From positions 124,001 to 188,000 of the forward strand of contig NZ_CADFGE010000001.1 of assembly GCF_902833645.1 (NCBI RefSeq): a stretch of DNA of 64,000 nucleotides, written 5' to 3'. Below the pieces are notes generated by a model. It saw nothing but the letters and a program-made list of their open reading frames with translations, made no database searches and was not told where the DNA came from. Of this stretch, positions 15,380 to 26,631 are shown in pieces. Both the position numbers and the translations under genes were made by a program. Numbering within the stretch: position 1 is the first letter of the stretch; each line of letters opens with the position of its first letter. The stretch comes from Paraburkholderia fungorum. GTDB lineage: Bacteria; Pseudomonadota; Gammaproteobacteria; Burkholderiales; Burkholderiaceae.

Positions 15380-16012
15380 TCAGGTGCTCACCGGTTTCTG
15401 CGTCCAATAGAACGGCACGTCGCGGCAATAGGACGGAATTGTCAGCACGTCCTTGACCGGTTCGAACATCAGCGCTTTTTCATAAGCGACCACGTCGACA
15501 TGCGGCATGTCACCCACGAGACCGAGATACCACGCACGCATGATCGCGCTGACGGACTTGGCGAGCGCGGGCTGATCGGCCGCCAGTGCCTGCGTGACGG
15601 TGTCGGACGGCACCCCGCCGTGGCCTTGCAGCCACGTGTTGAGCGCGGCGACGTTCTGCGCGAACTGGCTGTCGGATTTCGCAAGCGCGTCATAGACCCG
15701 CTTGCCGAGCACGGCGTCGAAACCCGTGCGGCCGGTGAGACGCTGCGAGAGCGCGAGGAAAGCGTCGAGCCCGCCGCCGGCGGGCGCGTCGGCAAACGCC
15801 GGGGCGACCCACGAGAACGAACGGCCCGCGCCGGCAAACGCGAGCGCCGCGGCAGCGGCACACGCGCCCAGCACCCACGCCCGGCGCGAGGCTGAAAACG
15901 AACGCGAAACTTGAAGCGGAGGCGACTGCGAGGACGATGAAGTAGACGACGGGAACCGGGCCAAATGCGTCACTTCGTGGTGCGCATCTTTGTTCTCGGA
16001 AGCATCTGTCAT
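15380..16012 (-). CDS. Small (gamma) subunit of FAD-dependent sugar/polyol dehydrogenase, Tat-type leader
   Basis: 210 residues. The N-terminus has SASRRAWVLGACAAAAALAF at about 40-60: a twin-Arg followed by a hydrophobic stretch, consistent with a Tat signal, preceded by a Ser-rich 35-residue extension. The rest is the helical small-subunit fold (DAFLALSQRLTGR, then ADQPALAKSVSAIMRAWYLG and the C-terminal FYWTQKPVS). In this family the small subunit chaperones and exports the folded FAD subunit. It is the first gene of the three-gene dehydrogenase operon; the GMC gene starts 124 bases downstream. Confidence 0.88.
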   Translation of the reverse strand: MTDASENKDAHHEVTHLARFPSSTSSSSQSPPLQVSRSFSASRRAWVLGACAAAAALAFAGAGRSFSWVAPAFADAPAGGGLDAFLALSQRLTGRTGFDAVLGKRVYDALAKSDSQFAQNVAALNTWLQGHGGVPSDTVTQALAADQPALAKSVSAIMRAWYLGLVGDMPHVDVVAYEKALMFEPVKDVLTIPSYCRDVPFYWTQKPVST

Positions 16013-16388
16013 GGGGACTCCAGATGGTGAGTCGATCGTGAGTCATTCTCAACGGGCAACGCCGCCGTAATGTGGCATGGCGCGAAAAGCGCCCGCGCGT
16101 TACCTCGATTTCTCTACCCCAAAAAATCTGGCCTGGCGCCGCTTAAGCGGTCTCGTGAGACTGCATGATGCCGATGCGAAGCGCATTACGTTGTGTTGAT
16201 GAAAGGCTCGTGACCGGCCTGGGCGCACGGTATGCAAGGCGACAGGCGTGCCGCCTGCCAATCGCCTTTCAATCAGACCCCGTAAGCTGGACCACTGCAA
16301 AAGACTATAGCCTGTGATTCACCGATTCGACAAATGGCGCTCGAAGCGCGAGTAGAATTCGCGACACAGTCGGCCTTCCCTTGATCAC
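16013..16388. other. Intergenic stretch between dehydrogenase operon and DUF1345 gene
   Basis: 376 bases between divergent genes. It must hold the dehydrogenase and DUF1345 promoters. I see no strong repeat, hairpin with U-tract, or RNA gene; short frames inside are not supported. Confidence 0.5.
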
Positions 16389-17054
16389 ATGTCCATAAAA
16401 TACTATCCACAGGTTCTTCGCAATCGACCACGTATGCTGGTGGGCCTCGCCGTCGGCCTCGTGGTCGCACTGCTGCTGCTCCCCAAACACGCAAGCCCGA
16501 TGGCGCGCACCTTGGCCGGCTGGGATGCCGCGGTATGGAGCTATCTCGTGCTGATCTGGATGCACATGGCTATGGCCGACGAAGGCCGGGTCCGCGAGTT
16601 CGCACGGCGCGACGATGAAAACGCCGGCGTGGTGCTGGTCGTGATCTGCGCAGCCACGATCGCCAGTATTGTTGCGATCGTGCTCGAACTTGCCTCGGTG
16701 AAGGGCACGGCCGGCGCCTCGACGCTTTGGCACTATCTTCTGACCGGGCTCACGTTGTTCGGTGCATGGTTCCTGATTCCGACCATTTTCACGATGCACT
16801 ACGCGCGGCTGTACTACGACCTGGATACGACGGAAACCGCGCTGCTGTTTCCCGACCACAAGCTCCAGCCGAACTATTGGGACTTTCTGTATTTCTCGTT
16901 CACCATCGCGGTGGCCTCGCAAACCTCGGATGTCGTGCTGCGCTCGCGGTCGATCCGCCGCGCGGCACTCGCACAGTCGATCCTGTCGTTCTACTTCAAC
17001 GTCGCCGTGCTCGGCTTGTGCGTGAACATCGCAGCGGGCCTGCTCGGTTCGTAG
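16389..17054 (+). CDS. DUF1345 family membrane protein
   Basis: 221 residues with about five or six transmembrane segments. The family signature is clear: [13 protein letters not shown], a charged [17 protein letters not shown] loop near 60-78, and the later TMHYARLYY, then [20 protein letters not shown] and a basic [20 protein letters not shown] segment. Function is unknown; the last part resembles the pore-loop region of ion channels, which is only a resemblance. Single gene with a hairpin just after its stop. Confidence 0.9.
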   Translation: MSIKYYPQVLRNRPRMLVGLAVGLVVALLLLPKHASPMARTLAGWDAAVWSYLVLIWMHMAMADEGRVREFARRDDENAGVVLVVICAATIASIVAIVLELASVKGTAGASTLWHYLLTGLTLFGAWFLIPTIFTMHYARLYYDLDTTETALLFPDHKLQPNYWDFLYFSFTIAVASQTSDVVLRSRSIRRAALAQSILSFYFNVAVLGLCVNIAAGLLGS

Positions 17055-17055
17055 C

Positions 17056-17092
17056 CGTGTAAAACCCGGACGACGCCCGCCCGTTTTACACG
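17056..17092 (+). terminator. Hairpin after DUF1345 gene
   Basis: CGTGTAAAAC (17056-17065) and GTTTTACACG (17083-17092) form a perfect 10-bp stem with a 17-base loop, starting 2 bases after the DUF1345 stop. No U-tract follows. Probable but weak terminator. Confidence 0.5.
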
Positions 17093-17435
17093 CGGGCCGC
17101 CCGCGCCCGCGGGCAACTTCGCCCCGATGCCACTTCCGCGCCCCTTCCTGCCAGGCGCGCATCCCCACCTTTTCGCTTCGGTCCATCCGGTCTAAAAACG
17201 CACTGGCACAACGTTTGCTGCGTCTTGCGAATAGTTCTGGCCGCTCGCGCGCTTTCGACGCCTGGCGTCAAAGCACCTGTTACTGGCCAGCGGCGTGACG
17301 ATCTTTGCACTACATTGACCAGTACGCGCCCTCGCTTTGCGCATCGCGCGGTATCCGGCTCTGGAAGCCCAATGAGCGCTGTGATCGCATGTCAATTGCA
17401 TCCACACCGCAGCAGGACGAATCTGGAAACGACCG
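17093..17435. other. Upstream region of the glgE-treY operon
   Basis: 343 bases before the first gene of the alpha-glucan/trehalose operon, so the operon promoter should lie here. I could not identify a convincing -35/-10 pair or operator; the first half is very GC-rich. GGAAA precedes the glgE ATG. Confidence 0.45.
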
Positions 17436-20400
17436 ATGGAATCCCCAAACGGGTACGCGCCGCGGATTTACTTTTTTCATTCACTTCTCGTCGGGCCGCT
17501 CGATGCATGGCCCGCACAGTTTGCTCACGCAGCCGGGCTGGGCTTCGATCACGCGCTGATTGGCAGCGTCTTCGAGCCCGGGCGAGGCGGGCATGGGCAG
17601 GTGGTCGGCAACCACAGCCGGCTGCATCCTGTGTTCGAGACCCAGCAATCTGCCACGACAGCGATCCGCACGCTGGCACAGGCCGCTCGCCAGAATGGCC
17701 TGGCCTTGCTGGTCGATCTGGTGATCGACCGGATGGCCGCCGATGGCGTGCTATACGCAGAACATGCAGACTGGTTCCACCCATTCGAGTCTGAAGAGGC
17801 ACGCCTCGATCCGCGCCACGTGCACCGCGAGGACAACGTCGCGTATGCCAACTTCAACGACGGCGCCAGCCGTGCGGCGCTAGTTGGCTGGTGGACCCAG
17901 CAACTGCTGGCACTCGCCGACGCGGGCGTGAGCGGCTTCCGCTTCGATTCACCACACCGTGTGCCGGCCGCCGTTTGGCGGCAACTCGGCGACGCGGTTC
18001 GCGCAAAGCACCCGGAAGTGCGCTTCCTCGCCGCGACGCCGGGTCTCGCCCGTGGCGATCTGCTCGGCCTCGCAGGCGCGGGCTTCGACAGCGTGTTTTC
18101 GTCAGTGCGCTGGTGGGACTTCCGCGCCAGCTGGATGGTGGAAGAACATGCGGCCCTCGCCCGCATCGCCGCCCCGGTCGCCTTTCCGGAAGCGCCTTAC
18201 GGCACCCGCCTTGCCGCCGACCTCGGCGAGGCGCACGACGCCGCCATCGTCGAGCGGGCCTACCGGCGCGCGCTGTTCGCGTCGGCCTCCATCGGCACCG
18301 GCTGGATGATGCCGATGGGCTTCGAGTACGGCATCGCCGAGCCGATGTCGCAAACACGCGGCGACGCGGCGCAGTTCGCGCTTGCCAGCCAGTCGAAGCG
18401 ATTCGATCTCTCCGAGCGGATCAGCCATGCGAACCAACTGGTAAGCAAGACGAAAACGTTGCACAGCAACGGCGAATTGCGTCCGCTAAGCGGGCCCGGC
18501 GCGCCGGCAGCCGTGTTGCTGCGCGCCGACACGGCCGATCTGCGCGACGCCGGCGAAGCAATCCTGATCGCCATCAATCCCGAACTCGGTGCGCCTGTGC
18601 GCGTCGATCCCGCGCGCTTCCTGGCGGGCGTACCGGGCAATTTCACGCGCTTCGTGCCGCTCGACGCGCCCGGACATGCCACGCCCGCCACGTTGACACC
18701 ATTCACGCTCGCAGCCGGCGCCGTGCGCTTGTTCCGCGGCGTCGCCGAGCAGCCGATCCGGCTCGCGCCGCCGATCGACAAGGCGACCGGCAAGCGCAGC
18801 GGCCACAAGACGGTGCTCGAAGCGATCAACGCGCCGCGCGTGGCGATCGAGAGCGTGACGCCCGCGGTCGACAACGGCCGCTTTCCCGCCAAGCGCACGG
18901 TGGGCGAGCGCGCCGAAATCACCGCCGCGATCTTCGCCGAAGGACACGACAAGATCGCCGCTGCCGTCATCTGGCGCGCAGCCGACGAAACCGCCTGGCA
19001 CGAAGTCCCGATGCGCCCGGCACAACCGGCTGGCCTGGATATCTGGAGCGCGCGCATTCCGCTGGAACGGCTCGGCCGCCACGAATTCACGGTCATTGCA
19101 TGGCGCGACGACTTTGCTTCGCTGGTCGAGCATATCCAGAAGAAGCTGAAAGCGGGCCAAACCGTCGAACTCGAACTCGAAGAAGCCGCGCATCTGTTCG
19201 CACTCGTGCTCGCCGAAGTGGAAACGGTAGAGGGCGCCGTGACCGAACCGCTCGAGCAAATCGTCAAACGCTTCACCAAGGCGGACGCCGCAACGAAGCT
19301 CGCCTTGCTGCTCGAGCCGGCCACCGCGCAGGCCATGAGCGCCGCGCGCCACCGGCCGTTCCTGAGCCGCGATCCGATCGTCTACAAGATCGACGCCGAG
19401 CGGACCGCCGCGAGTTTCGCCAGCTGGTACGAAATCTTCCCGCGTTCGATGAGCGACGACGAGTCGCGTCACGGCACCTTTGCCGATGTCGTCACAAAAT
19501 TGCCACGCATCCGCGACATGGGTTTCGACGTGCTGTACTTCCCGCCGATCCACCCGATCGGCATGACGAACCGCAAAGGCCGCAACAACACGCTGAATGC
19601 ACAACCGGGCGATGTCGGCAGCCCGTATGCAATCGGTGCGGCCGAAGGCGGCCACACCGCCGTGCACCCCGAACTCGGCACGCTCGACGACTTCAAGCAG
19701 ATGCTGGCCGCCGCGCACGCGCACGGCCTCGAAATCGCACTCGATTTCGCGATCCAGTGCTCGCCGGATCACCCGTGGCTCAAGGAGCATCCCACCTGGT
19801 TTGCGTGGCGTCCCGACGGCACGCTGCGTTACGCGGAAAATCCGCCGAAGAAGTATCAGGACATCGTCAATCCGGACTTCTATGCGCACGACGCCAAACC
19901 TGATTTGTGGCTCGCGCTGCGCGACGTTTTCCTGTTCTGGATCGAAGCCGGCGTGCATATTTTCCGGGTGGACAATCCGCACACCAAGCCGCTGCCGTTC
20001 TGGGAATGGGTAATCAACGACGTGCGCTCGCGCTATCCCGACACGATCTTCCTCGCCGAAGCCTTCACGCGGCCGCGCATGATGAACCGCCTCGGCAAGA
20101 TCGGTTTCTCGCAGTCGTACACGTACTTCACGTGGCGCGAATCGAAGCGCGATTTCATCGAGTACATGACCGAACTCACGCAAACCGGCGCGCGCGATTT
20201 CTACCGGCCCAATTTCTTCGTCAACACGCCGGACATCAACCCGCGGCATCTGCAATCGTCGGGGCGTTCGGGCTTTCTGATTCGCGCGGCGCTCGCGTCC
20301 ACACTCGCCGGTTTATGGGGTGTGTATAGCGGTTTCGAATTGTGCGAGGCCGCCGCGCTGCCGAACAGCGAGGAATATCTCGACTCCGAAAAGTATCAGT

Positions 20401-20885
20401 TGCGTGCATGGGACTGGAACCGGCCGGGCAATATCGTCGGCGAAATCAGTGCGTTGAACCGGATTCGACGCGCGAACCCGGCGCTGCACACGCATCTCGG
20501 CCTCACGTTCCTCACCGCGCACAACGACAACATTCTGTTCTTCGAGAAAGCGACCGAAGCACGCGATAACGTCATCCTGGTGGCAATCAATCTCGACCCG
20601 TTCAACGAACAGGGGGCGGATATCGAATTGTCGTGGGACACTTTCCAGCGTTGGAATCTGCACGATCATGGCGCACTGGAAGTGACCGATCAGATGACGG
20701 GCGCCCGCTTCGAATGGCACGGCCGCTGGCAGCATGTCCGCCTCGGTTCGGATCAACCGTTTTCGATCTGGCGCATCGCGCCGCTTGGCGGCCTGCCCGC
20801 CGAGCGCCCCGCTGCTGCCGACAGCGACTATCACGCAGACGACGCTGGCAACCCCACCTCTACGGAAGGCGCACATGAAGCGTGA
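17436..20885 (+). CDS. glgE: Alpha-1,4-glucan:maltose-1-phosphate maltosyltransferase with extra N-terminal GH13-like module
   Basis: Extends alpha-glucan by transferring maltose from maltose 1-phosphate. 1149 residues, against roughly 660-700 for ordinary GlgE. Residues about 465-1149 are the complete enzyme: an N-terminal DUF3416/Ig-like domain (RVAIESVTPAVDNGRFP), the linker helix bundle, and the GH13 barrel with nucleophile Asp about 846 in FRVDNPHTKP and acid Glu about 875 in FLAEAFTRP. Residues 1 to about 450 are another GH13-like unit, FRFDSPHRVP at about 168 then FLAATPGLA, in which the acid Glu is replaced. First gene of the operon; its last 11 bases overlap treS. Confidence 0.93.
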   Translation: MESPNGYAPRIYFFHSLLVGPLDAWPAQFAHAAGLGFDHALIGSVFEPGRGGHGQVVGNHSRLHPVFETQQSATTAIRTLAQAARQNGLALLVDLVIDRMAADGVLYAEHADWFHPFESEEARLDPRHVHREDNVAYANFNDGASRAALVGWWTQQLLALADAGVSGFRFDSPHRVPAAVWRQLGDAVRAKHPEVRFLAATPGLARGDLLGLAGAGFDSVFSSVRWWDFRASWMVEEHAALARIAAPVAFPEAPYGTRLAADLGEAHDAAIVERAYRRALFASASIGTGWMMPMGFEYGIAEPMSQTRGDAAQFALASQSKRFDLSERISHANQLVSKTKTLHSNGELRPLSGPGAPAAVLLRADTADLRDAGEAILIAINPELGAPVRVDPARFLAGVPGNFTRFVPLDAPGHATPATLTPFTLAAGAVRLFRGVAEQPIRLAPPIDKATGKRSGHKTVLEAINAPRVAIESVTPAVDNGRFPAKRTVGERAEITAAIFAEGHDKIAAAVIWRAADETAWHEVPMRPAQPAGLDIWSARIPLERLGRHEFTVIAWRDDFASLVEHIQKKLKAGQTVELELEEAAHLFALVLAEVETVEGAVTEPLEQIVKRFTKADAATKLALLLEPATAQAMSAARHRPFLSRDPIVYKIDAERTAASFASWYEIFPRSMSDDESRHGTFADVVTKLPRIRDMGFDVLYFPPIHPIGMTNRKGRNNTLNAQPGDVGSPYAIGAAEGGHTAVHPELGTLDDFKQMLAAAHAHGLEIALDFAIQCSPDHPWLKEHPTWFAWRPDGTLRYAENPPKKYQDIVNPDFYAHDAKPDLWLALRDVFLFWIEAGVHIFRVDNPHTKPLPFWEWVINDVRSRYPDTIFLAEAFTRPRMMNRLGKIGFSQSYTYFTWRESKRDFIEYMTELTQTGARDFYRPNFFVNTPDINPRHLQSSGRSGFLIRAALASTLAGLWGVYSGFELCEAAALPNSEEYLDSEKYQLRAWDWNRPGNIVGEISALNRIRRANPALHTHLGLTFLTAHNDNILFFEKATEARDNVILVAINLDPFNEQGADIELSWDTFQRWNLHDHGALEVTDQMTGARFEWHGRWQHVRLGSDQPFSIWRIAPLGGLPAERPAAADSDYHADDAGNPTSTEGAHEA

Positions 20886-23800
20886 CGATCCAGCCCAAAC
20901 TCCGCCGCAAGCCTCGACCAACGTGAGCACCGGCAGCGCCGCGAAAGCACGCTCGCATCGGCGCGGCAAACCCGCGGCCTTGAGCGACGATCCGCTCTGG
21001 TACAAAGACGCGATCATTTATCAGGTGCACATCAAGTCGTTCTTCGACGCGAACAACGACGGCGTAGGCGACTTTCCCGGCCTGATCGCGAAGCTCGATT
21101 ACATCGCCGAACTCGGCGTCAATGCGATCTGGCTGCTGCCATTCTATCCATCGCCGCGCCGCGACGACGGCTACGATATCGCCGACTATCGCAATGTGCA
21201 TCCGGACTACGGCCAGCTTTCCGACGTGAAACGCTTCATTCAGGAAGCGCACGCACGCGGCATCCGCGTGATTACGGAGCTGGTGATCAACCACACGTCG
21301 GATCAGCACCCATGGTTTCAGCGCGCCCGCCGCGCCAAGCCGGGGTCGAATCATCGCAACTACTACGTGTGGTCCGATACCGATCAGAAGTACCAGGAAA
21401 CGCGGATCATCTTTATCGATTCGGAGCCGTCGAACTGGACCCATGACCCGGTTGCGGGTGCTTACTATTGGCACCGCTTCTATTCGCACCAGCCCGATCT
21501 GAACTTCGACAATCCGGCCGTGCTGAAGGAAGTGCTGCAGATCATGCGCTTCTGGCTCGATATGGGGATCGACGGGCTGCGGCTAGACGCCGTGCCGTAT
21601 CTGGTCGAACGCGAAGGCACCAACAACGAGAATCTGCCGGAAACGCACGAGGTGCTGAAGAAGATTCGCGCGACCATCGACGCCGAGTACCCGAACCGCA
21701 TGCTGCTCGCCGAAGCGAACCAGTGGCCGGAAGACGTGAAGGAATATTTCGGCGACGAAGACGAATGCCACATGGCGTTCCATTTCCCGCTGATGCCGCG
21801 CATCTATATGTCGATTGCGAGCGAAGACCGCTTCCCGATTACCGACATCATGCGCCAGACGCCGGACCTCGCCCCCAGCAATCAGTGGGCGATTTTCCTG
21901 CGCAATCACGATGAACTGACGCTCGAAATGGTCACGGATTCCGAGCGCGACTATCTGTGGAACACCTATGCAAGCGATCGGCGCGCGCGCCTGAATCTCG
22001 GCATTCGCCGCCGTCTCGCCCCGCTGATGGAGCGCGATCGCCGCCGCATCGAGCTGATCAACTCGCTGCTGCTGTCGATGCCCGGCACGCCCGTGATCTA
22101 TTACGGCGACGAACTCGGCATGGGCGACAACATCCACCTTGGCGACCGCGACGGCGTGCGCACGCCGATGCAATGGTCGTCGGATCGCAACGGTGGATTC
22201 TCGCGCGCCGATCCCGAGCAACTGGTGCTGCCGCCGGTAATGGGCGCGCTGTACGGCTTCGACGCCGTCAATGTCGAAGCGCAAAGCCGCGACCCGCATT
22301 CGCTGTTGAACTGGACCCGGCGCATGCTCGCCACGCGGCGCGCGAAACAGACTTTCGGACGCGGCACGATCCGTTTCCTGAAGCCGGAGAACCGCAAAAT
22401 CCTCGCGTATCTCCGCGAATTACCCGGCGAGCCGCCGATCCTGTGCGTGGCGAATCTGTCACGCGCACCGCAAGCGGTCGAGCTGGATCTATCCGAATTC
22501 AATGGCGCGGTGCCGGTTGAAATGACCGCGGATTCCGTATTCCCCGCGATCGGCCAGCTCACCTATCTGCTGACCTTTCCGCCGTACGGTTTCCTGTGGT
22601 TCTTGCTGTGTTCAGGCGGCCAACGCCCGACCTGGGCGCAGGCGCATTCCGAGCCACTGCCCGAATTCGTCACGATCGTGATCCGCGAAGGCCAGGTCGG
22701 TCCGACACCGGAAAACGTCCGCTTGCTCGAATCGGAAGTGCTGCCGTCGTGGCTGAGCCGGCGCCGCTGGTTTGCCTCCAAGGATCAAAAGATGCACGCG
22801 GTGCGTCTCGCCGCGTTGACCACGATTCCTCAAGGCGGCTTCGCGTTCACCGAAATCGAAGCCGACGTGGGCGACCATACCGAACGCTACGTCGTGCCGA
22901 TCGCGATCACATGGGGCGGTGAAACCACGACGCCGCTATTCCTTCAACTGGCGCTGGCGCGCGTTCGCCGTGGCCGCAATGTCGGCCATCTGACCGACGC
23001 GTTCGCGCTGCCGATCTTCGCCCACGGGGTATTGCGCAAGCTGCGCGAGCGCGCGGTGATTCCGACCGTGCAGAAGAGTGAGATCAGGTTCATCCCGACC
23101 GAGCGTTTCTCCGAACTCGCTCATCTCGGCGAGCAGCCCGAGATTCGCTGGCTGGCGGCCGAACAGAGCAACAGCTCGTTAATCATCGCCGATGCCGCGG
23201 TGCTGAAGCTGGTCCGGCGTCTGGTGAGCGGCATCCATCCGGAAGCCGAAATCAGCCGCTACTTGACCCAGCTCGGCTACGCGAACACCGCGCCGCTGTA
23301 TGGTGAAGTGGTGCGCGTCGATCCCGAAGGCGTGCCGCATACACTCGCGATCTTGCAAGGCTATATCGACAACCAGGGCGACGCGTGGAACTGGTCGCTC
23401 GACTACCTGCGCCGCTCGGTGGATGAACTCGCCATCGCGGTCGATACGGAAGCACAATCGCCGGACCGCGACAACGAAGCGATTCTCGTGGACGGCTACA
23501 GTGCGCTCGCCGGCATCATCGGCAAGCGCCTGGGCGAATTGCACGTGGCGCTCGCTTCGCCGTCCGACGACCCGGCGTTCGCCCCCGAACCCGCCAGCGC
23601 CGAACAGGTGAAGGCGTGGGTCGACGGCACGCAATCCATGCTCGCGAGCGCGCTCGATCTGCTTGCGCCGCGTATCGAGCAGATGAGCGATCCGGACACC
23701 AAAGCGTTGGCGCAAAGCCTGATCGACCGTCGCGCGGCGCTGGTCGACGCGGTCAGCAAACTGATATCGGGCAACGCAGGCGCGTTGCGCACGCGCATTC

Positions 23801-24330
23801 ACGGCGACTTCCATCTGGGGCAGGTGCTGGTCGCGCAGGGCGACGCGTATCTGATCGACTTCGAAGGCGAGCCCGCGCGTACCCTGGAGGAGCGGCGCCA
23901 GAAATCGAGTCCGCTGCGCGACGTCGCCGGCTTGATGCGTTCGCTGTCCTATGCGAGCGCCGCGGCGCAGTCCACGACGGAAAGCGCGCCGGTGCAGACC
24001 GCCGATCGCAAGCGCGCCCTTTTCGAGCGTTTCCGCGCGCACGCCACCGAAACATTCCTGAAAGAATACCGGGCCGCTGCCGCCGCTTCGCCGACGCAAC
24101 TCGTCGCGCCGGAAGCCGAACAGGCTCTGCTCGATCTGTTCCTGATCGAGAAAGCCGCGTACGAAATCCGTTACGAAGCGGCCAATCGGCCGACGTGGCT
24201 CAGTCTGCCGGTACGCGGCCTTGCCGCGCTCACCAGCCGCCTGCTCGGCGACACCGGTAAGCACGATCCGTCAACCCAGGCGCCAGGCGCCGCCGCACCG
24301 CCTACCCCGGCCGAGGGCGATTATGAGTGA
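20875..24330 (+). CDS. treS: Trehalose synthase-maltokinase fusion
   Basis: Bifunctional 1151-residue protein. Residues about 38-590 are TreS, which interconverts trehalose and maltose: [15 protein letters not shown] start, nucleophile Asp about 238 in [10 protein letters not shown], acid Glu about 280 in LLAEANQWP, and FLRNHDELT. Residues about 600-1130 are maltokinase (Mak/Pep2), which makes maltose 1-phosphate from maltose and [16 protein letters not shown], then HGDFHLGQV (catalytic Asp about 978) and LIDFEGEP. Its product is the GlgE substrate. The ATG at 20875 lies inside the glgE end with GGAAGG upstream; the longer frame from 20734 is rejected because it begins deep in glgE. Confidence 0.95.
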   Translation: MKRDDPAQTPPQASTNVSTGSAAKARSHRRGKPAALSDDPLWYKDAIIYQVHIKSFFDANNDGVGDFPGLIAKLDYIAELGVNAIWLLPFYPSPRRDDGYDIADYRNVHPDYGQLSDVKRFIQEAHARGIRVITELVINHTSDQHPWFQRARRAKPGSNHRNYYVWSDTDQKYQETRIIFIDSEPSNWTHDPVAGAYYWHRFYSHQPDLNFDNPAVLKEVLQIMRFWLDMGIDGLRLDAVPYLVEREGTNNENLPETHEVLKKIRATIDAEYPNRMLLAEANQWPEDVKEYFGDEDECHMAFHFPLMPRIYMSIASEDRFPITDIMRQTPDLAPSNQWAIFLRNHDELTLEMVTDSERDYLWNTYASDRRARLNLGIRRRLAPLMERDRRRIELINSLLLSMPGTPVIYYGDELGMGDNIHLGDRDGVRTPMQWSSDRNGGFSRADPEQLVLPPVMGALYGFDAVNVEAQSRDPHSLLNWTRRMLATRRAKQTFGRGTIRFLKPENRKILAYLRELPGEPPILCVANLSRAPQAVELDLSEFNGAVPVEMTADSVFPAIGQLTYLLTFPPYGFLWFLLCSGGQRPTWAQAHSEPLPEFVTIVIREGQVGPTPENVRLLESEVLPSWLSRRRWFASKDQKMHAVRLAALTTIPQGGFAFTEIEADVGDHTERYVVPIAITWGGETTTPLFLQLALARVRRGRNVGHLTDAFALPIFAHGVLRKLRERAVIPTVQKSEIRFIPTERFSELAHLGEQPEIRWLAAEQSNSSLIIADAAVLKLVRRLVSGIHPEAEISRYLTQLGYANTAPLYGEVVRVDPEGVPHTLAILQGYIDNQGDAWNWSLDYLRRSVDELAIAVDTEAQSPDRDNEAILVDGYSALAGIIGKRLGELHVALASPSDDPAFAPEPASAEQVKAWVDGTQSMLASALDLLAPRIEQMSDPDTKALAQSLIDRRAALVDAVSKLISGNAGALRTRIHGDFHLGQVLVAQGDAYLIDFEGEPARTLEERRQKSSPLRDVAGLMRSLSYASAAAQSTTESAPVQTADRKRALFERFRAHATETFLKEYRAAAAASPTQLVAPEAEQALLDLFLIEKAAYEIRYEAANRPTWLSLPVRGLAALTSRLLGDTGKHDPSTQAPGAAAPPTPAEGDYE

Positions 24331-26533
24331 GCACGATCCGGCCGCAGGCCTCCAACCACTGGATATCGACGCGCTCGTCGAAGCGCGTCACCCCGATCCT
24401 TTCTCGCAGCTCGGCATGCATCAGACGGACGCGGGTCCGGTAGTGCGCGCGTTGCTGCCGAACGCTTCGCACGTCAAGGTTATCGCGCGTGCCGATGGTT
24501 CGACGCTCGGCGAACTCGAACAGCTCAAACCGGGGCTGTTCGCCGGTCGCGTGAGTTCGGCGGCGCCCTATCGTCTGCGTATCGACTGGCACGGCACCGT
24601 GCAGGAAATCGAGGATACGTATTCGTTCGGCCCCATTCTCGGCGACGAACCGCTCGGGCGTCTCGCTGGCGGCGATCCCTATGCGGTGCTCGAGTGCCTC
24701 GGCGCACGCCCGATGGAAGTGGACGGCGTGCCGGGCGTGCGCTTCGCAGTGTGGGCGCCGAATGCGCGGCGCGTGTCGGTAGTCGGCGACTTCAATTCAT
24801 GGGATGGGCGCCGTCATCCGATGCGACTGCGTCACCAGGCCGGCGTGTGGGAATTGTTCGTGCCGCGCGTCGGCCCGGGCACGCGTTACAAGTACGAGTT
24901 GCTTGCCCGTGACGGCCATCCGCTGCCGTTGAAGGCCGATCCGTGTGCCATGCAAACGGAAAAGCCGCCGGGCACCGCGTCGGTGGTCGCGCACGTCGAC
25001 GAAATCGAGCAGTTCGCGTGGACCGACCACGAGTGGATCCAATCGCGCGCCGACAAACAGACGCCGCGCGCACCGATCTCGATCTACGAAGTGCATGCCG
25101 AATCGTGGCTGCGCGTCGCCGAAGAGGGGCAGCGCGGTTTGACCTGGGAGGAACTCGCCGAACGGCTGATTCCCTACGTTAAAAGCATGGGCTTCACGCA
25201 TGTCGAGTTCATGCCGATCGCGGAGCATCCGTTCGGCGGCTCGTGGGGTTATCAGCCGCTTGGACAGTTCGCGCCATCCGCCCGTTTCGGCAAGCCCGAG
25301 CAGTTCGCGCTGTTCGTCGACAAGGCACACGCGGCCGGTCTCGGCGTGATTCTCGACTGGGTGCCGGCGCACTTCCCGAACGACGCGCATGGCCTGATCG
25401 ACTTCGACGGCACGCCGCTCTACGAGCACGCCGATCCGCGCGAAGGCTATCACCAGGACTGGAACACGATGATCTACAACCTCGGCCGCAACGAGGTGAG
25501 CGCGTTCCTGGTGGCGTCGGGACTCGCCTGGTTGAAGCGCTATCACGTCGACGGCCTGCGCGTGGATGCGGTCGCCTCGATGTTGTATCGCGACTATTCG
25601 CGCAACGCCGGAGAGTGGGTGCCGAACATTTACGGCGGCCGCGAAAATCTCGAATCGATCGCGTTTCTGAAGCGGCTGAATCATGAAGTCGGCTATGTGC
25701 CAGGCGTTCCGGGCGCGATCACGATTGCGGAAGAATCGACCGCATGGCCAGGGGTGACGGCGCGCGTCGAAGACGGCGGCCTCGGCTTCCAGTTCAAGTG
25801 GAACATGGGCTGGATGCACGACACGCTGCATTACATGCAGGAAGACCCGGTGTACCGCCAATACCATCATCACATGATGACGTTCGGCATGGTGTACGCG
25901 TATTCCGAGCGTTTCGTGCTGCCGCTTTCGCACGACGAAGTGGTGCACGGCAAAGGCTCGCTGCTTGGCAAGATGCCCGGCGACCGGTGGCAAAAATTCG
26001 CCAACCTGCGGGCGTACTTCGGCTTCATGTGGACGCATCCGGGCAAGAAGCTGCTGTTCATGGGCGGCGAATTCGGCCAGATGGCCGAATTCAACCATGA
26101 CGCGTCGCCACACTGGCATCTGCTCGACGATCCGAACCATCACGGCGTACAGATGCTCGTGCGCGATCTGAACCATCTGTACCACGAGGACCCCGCGCTA
26201 CATCGGCTCGACAGCGAGCCAGGCGGCTTCCAGTGGCTGGTCGGCGACGACAGCGGCAACAGCGTGTATGCCTACCGCCGCAGCGATGGCGAGGGGCGCG
26301 AACTTGTCGTGGTGTGCAACATGACGCCGGTGCCGCGCCTCGGCTACCGGATCGGCATGCCGCGCGGCGGCCGCTGGACAGAAGTGCTGAACACGGATGC
26401 CAGCGTGTATGGCGGCTCGAACATGGGCAACGGTGGCGTGATCCATACCGACGACACCTCGAGCCACGGCTGGCCGCATTCCGCCGCGCTGACGCTGCCG
26501 CCGTTGGCGACGATCGTGCTGCGCGCGGACTGA
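24323..26533 (+). CDS. glgB: 1,4-alpha-glucan branching enzyme
   Basis: Introduces alpha-1,6 branches into the glucan made by GlgE. 736 residues, normal size. An N-terminal beta-sandwich ([18 protein letters not shown]) is followed by CBM48 ([20 protein letters not shown], about 138-158), then the GH13_9 barrel with nucleophile Asp about 415 in [12 protein letters not shown], acid Glu about 470 in [10 protein letters not shown], and [14 protein letters not shown]. The start ATG at 24323 overlaps the treS stop by 8 bases. Adjacent CBM48 and GH13_9 motifs rule out other GH13 enzymes. Confidence 0.97.
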   Translation: MSEHDPAAGLQPLDIDALVEARHPDPFSQLGMHQTDAGPVVRALLPNASHVKVIARADGSTLGELEQLKPGLFAGRVSSAAPYRLRIDWHGTVQEIEDTYSFGPILGDEPLGRLAGGDPYAVLECLGARPMEVDGVPGVRFAVWAPNARRVSVVGDFNSWDGRRHPMRLRHQAGVWELFVPRVGPGTRYKYELLARDGHPLPLKADPCAMQTEKPPGTASVVAHVDEIEQFAWTDHEWIQSRADKQTPRAPISIYEVHAESWLRVAEEGQRGLTWEELAERLIPYVKSMGFTHVEFMPIAEHPFGGSWGYQPLGQFAPSARFGKPEQFALFVDKAHAAGLGVILDWVPAHFPNDAHGLIDFDGTPLYEHADPREGYHQDWNTMIYNLGRNEVSAFLVASGLAWLKRYHVDGLRVDAVASMLYRDYSRNAGEWVPNIYGGRENLESIAFLKRLNHEVGYVPGVPGAITIAEESTAWPGVTARVEDGGLGFQFKWNMGWMHDTLHYMQEDPVYRQYHHHMMTFGMVYAYSERFVLPLSHDEVVHGKGSLLGKMPGDRWQKFANLRAYFGFMWTHPGKKLLFMGGEFGQMAEFNHDASPHWHLLDDPNHHGVQMLVRDLNHLYHEDPALHRLDSEPGGFQWLVGDDSGNSVYAYRRSDGEGRELVVVCNMTPVPRLGYRIGMPRGGRWTEVLNTDASVYGGSNMGNGGVIHTDDTSSHGWPHSAALTLPPLATIVLRAD

Positions 26534-26549
26534 CGGATGAAGAGTAAGG

Positions 26550-26579
26550 CGAGCGCGCGGCCGACAGGTTGCGCGCTCG
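26550..26579 (+). other. Intercistronic hairpin between glgB and glgX
   Basis: CGAGCGCGC (26550-26558) and GCGCGCTCG (26571-26579) form a perfect 9-bp stem with a 12-base loop in the 98-base glgB-glgX gap, the largest gap of the operon. There is no U-tract, so it may be a partial terminator or an mRNA processing/stability element that sets expression of the downstream genes. Confidence 0.5.
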
Positions 26580-26631
26580 TTGCATGAAATCCCACGAGAG
26601 CGTTCATAAAACAGAACAAGGAACGGGAATC

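Noticed and set aside
18486-20255. Long minus-strand open frame antisense to glgE
   Set aside because: It lies fully inside glgE, whose protein sequence is clearly conserved; long antisense frames are expected in GC-rich DNA.
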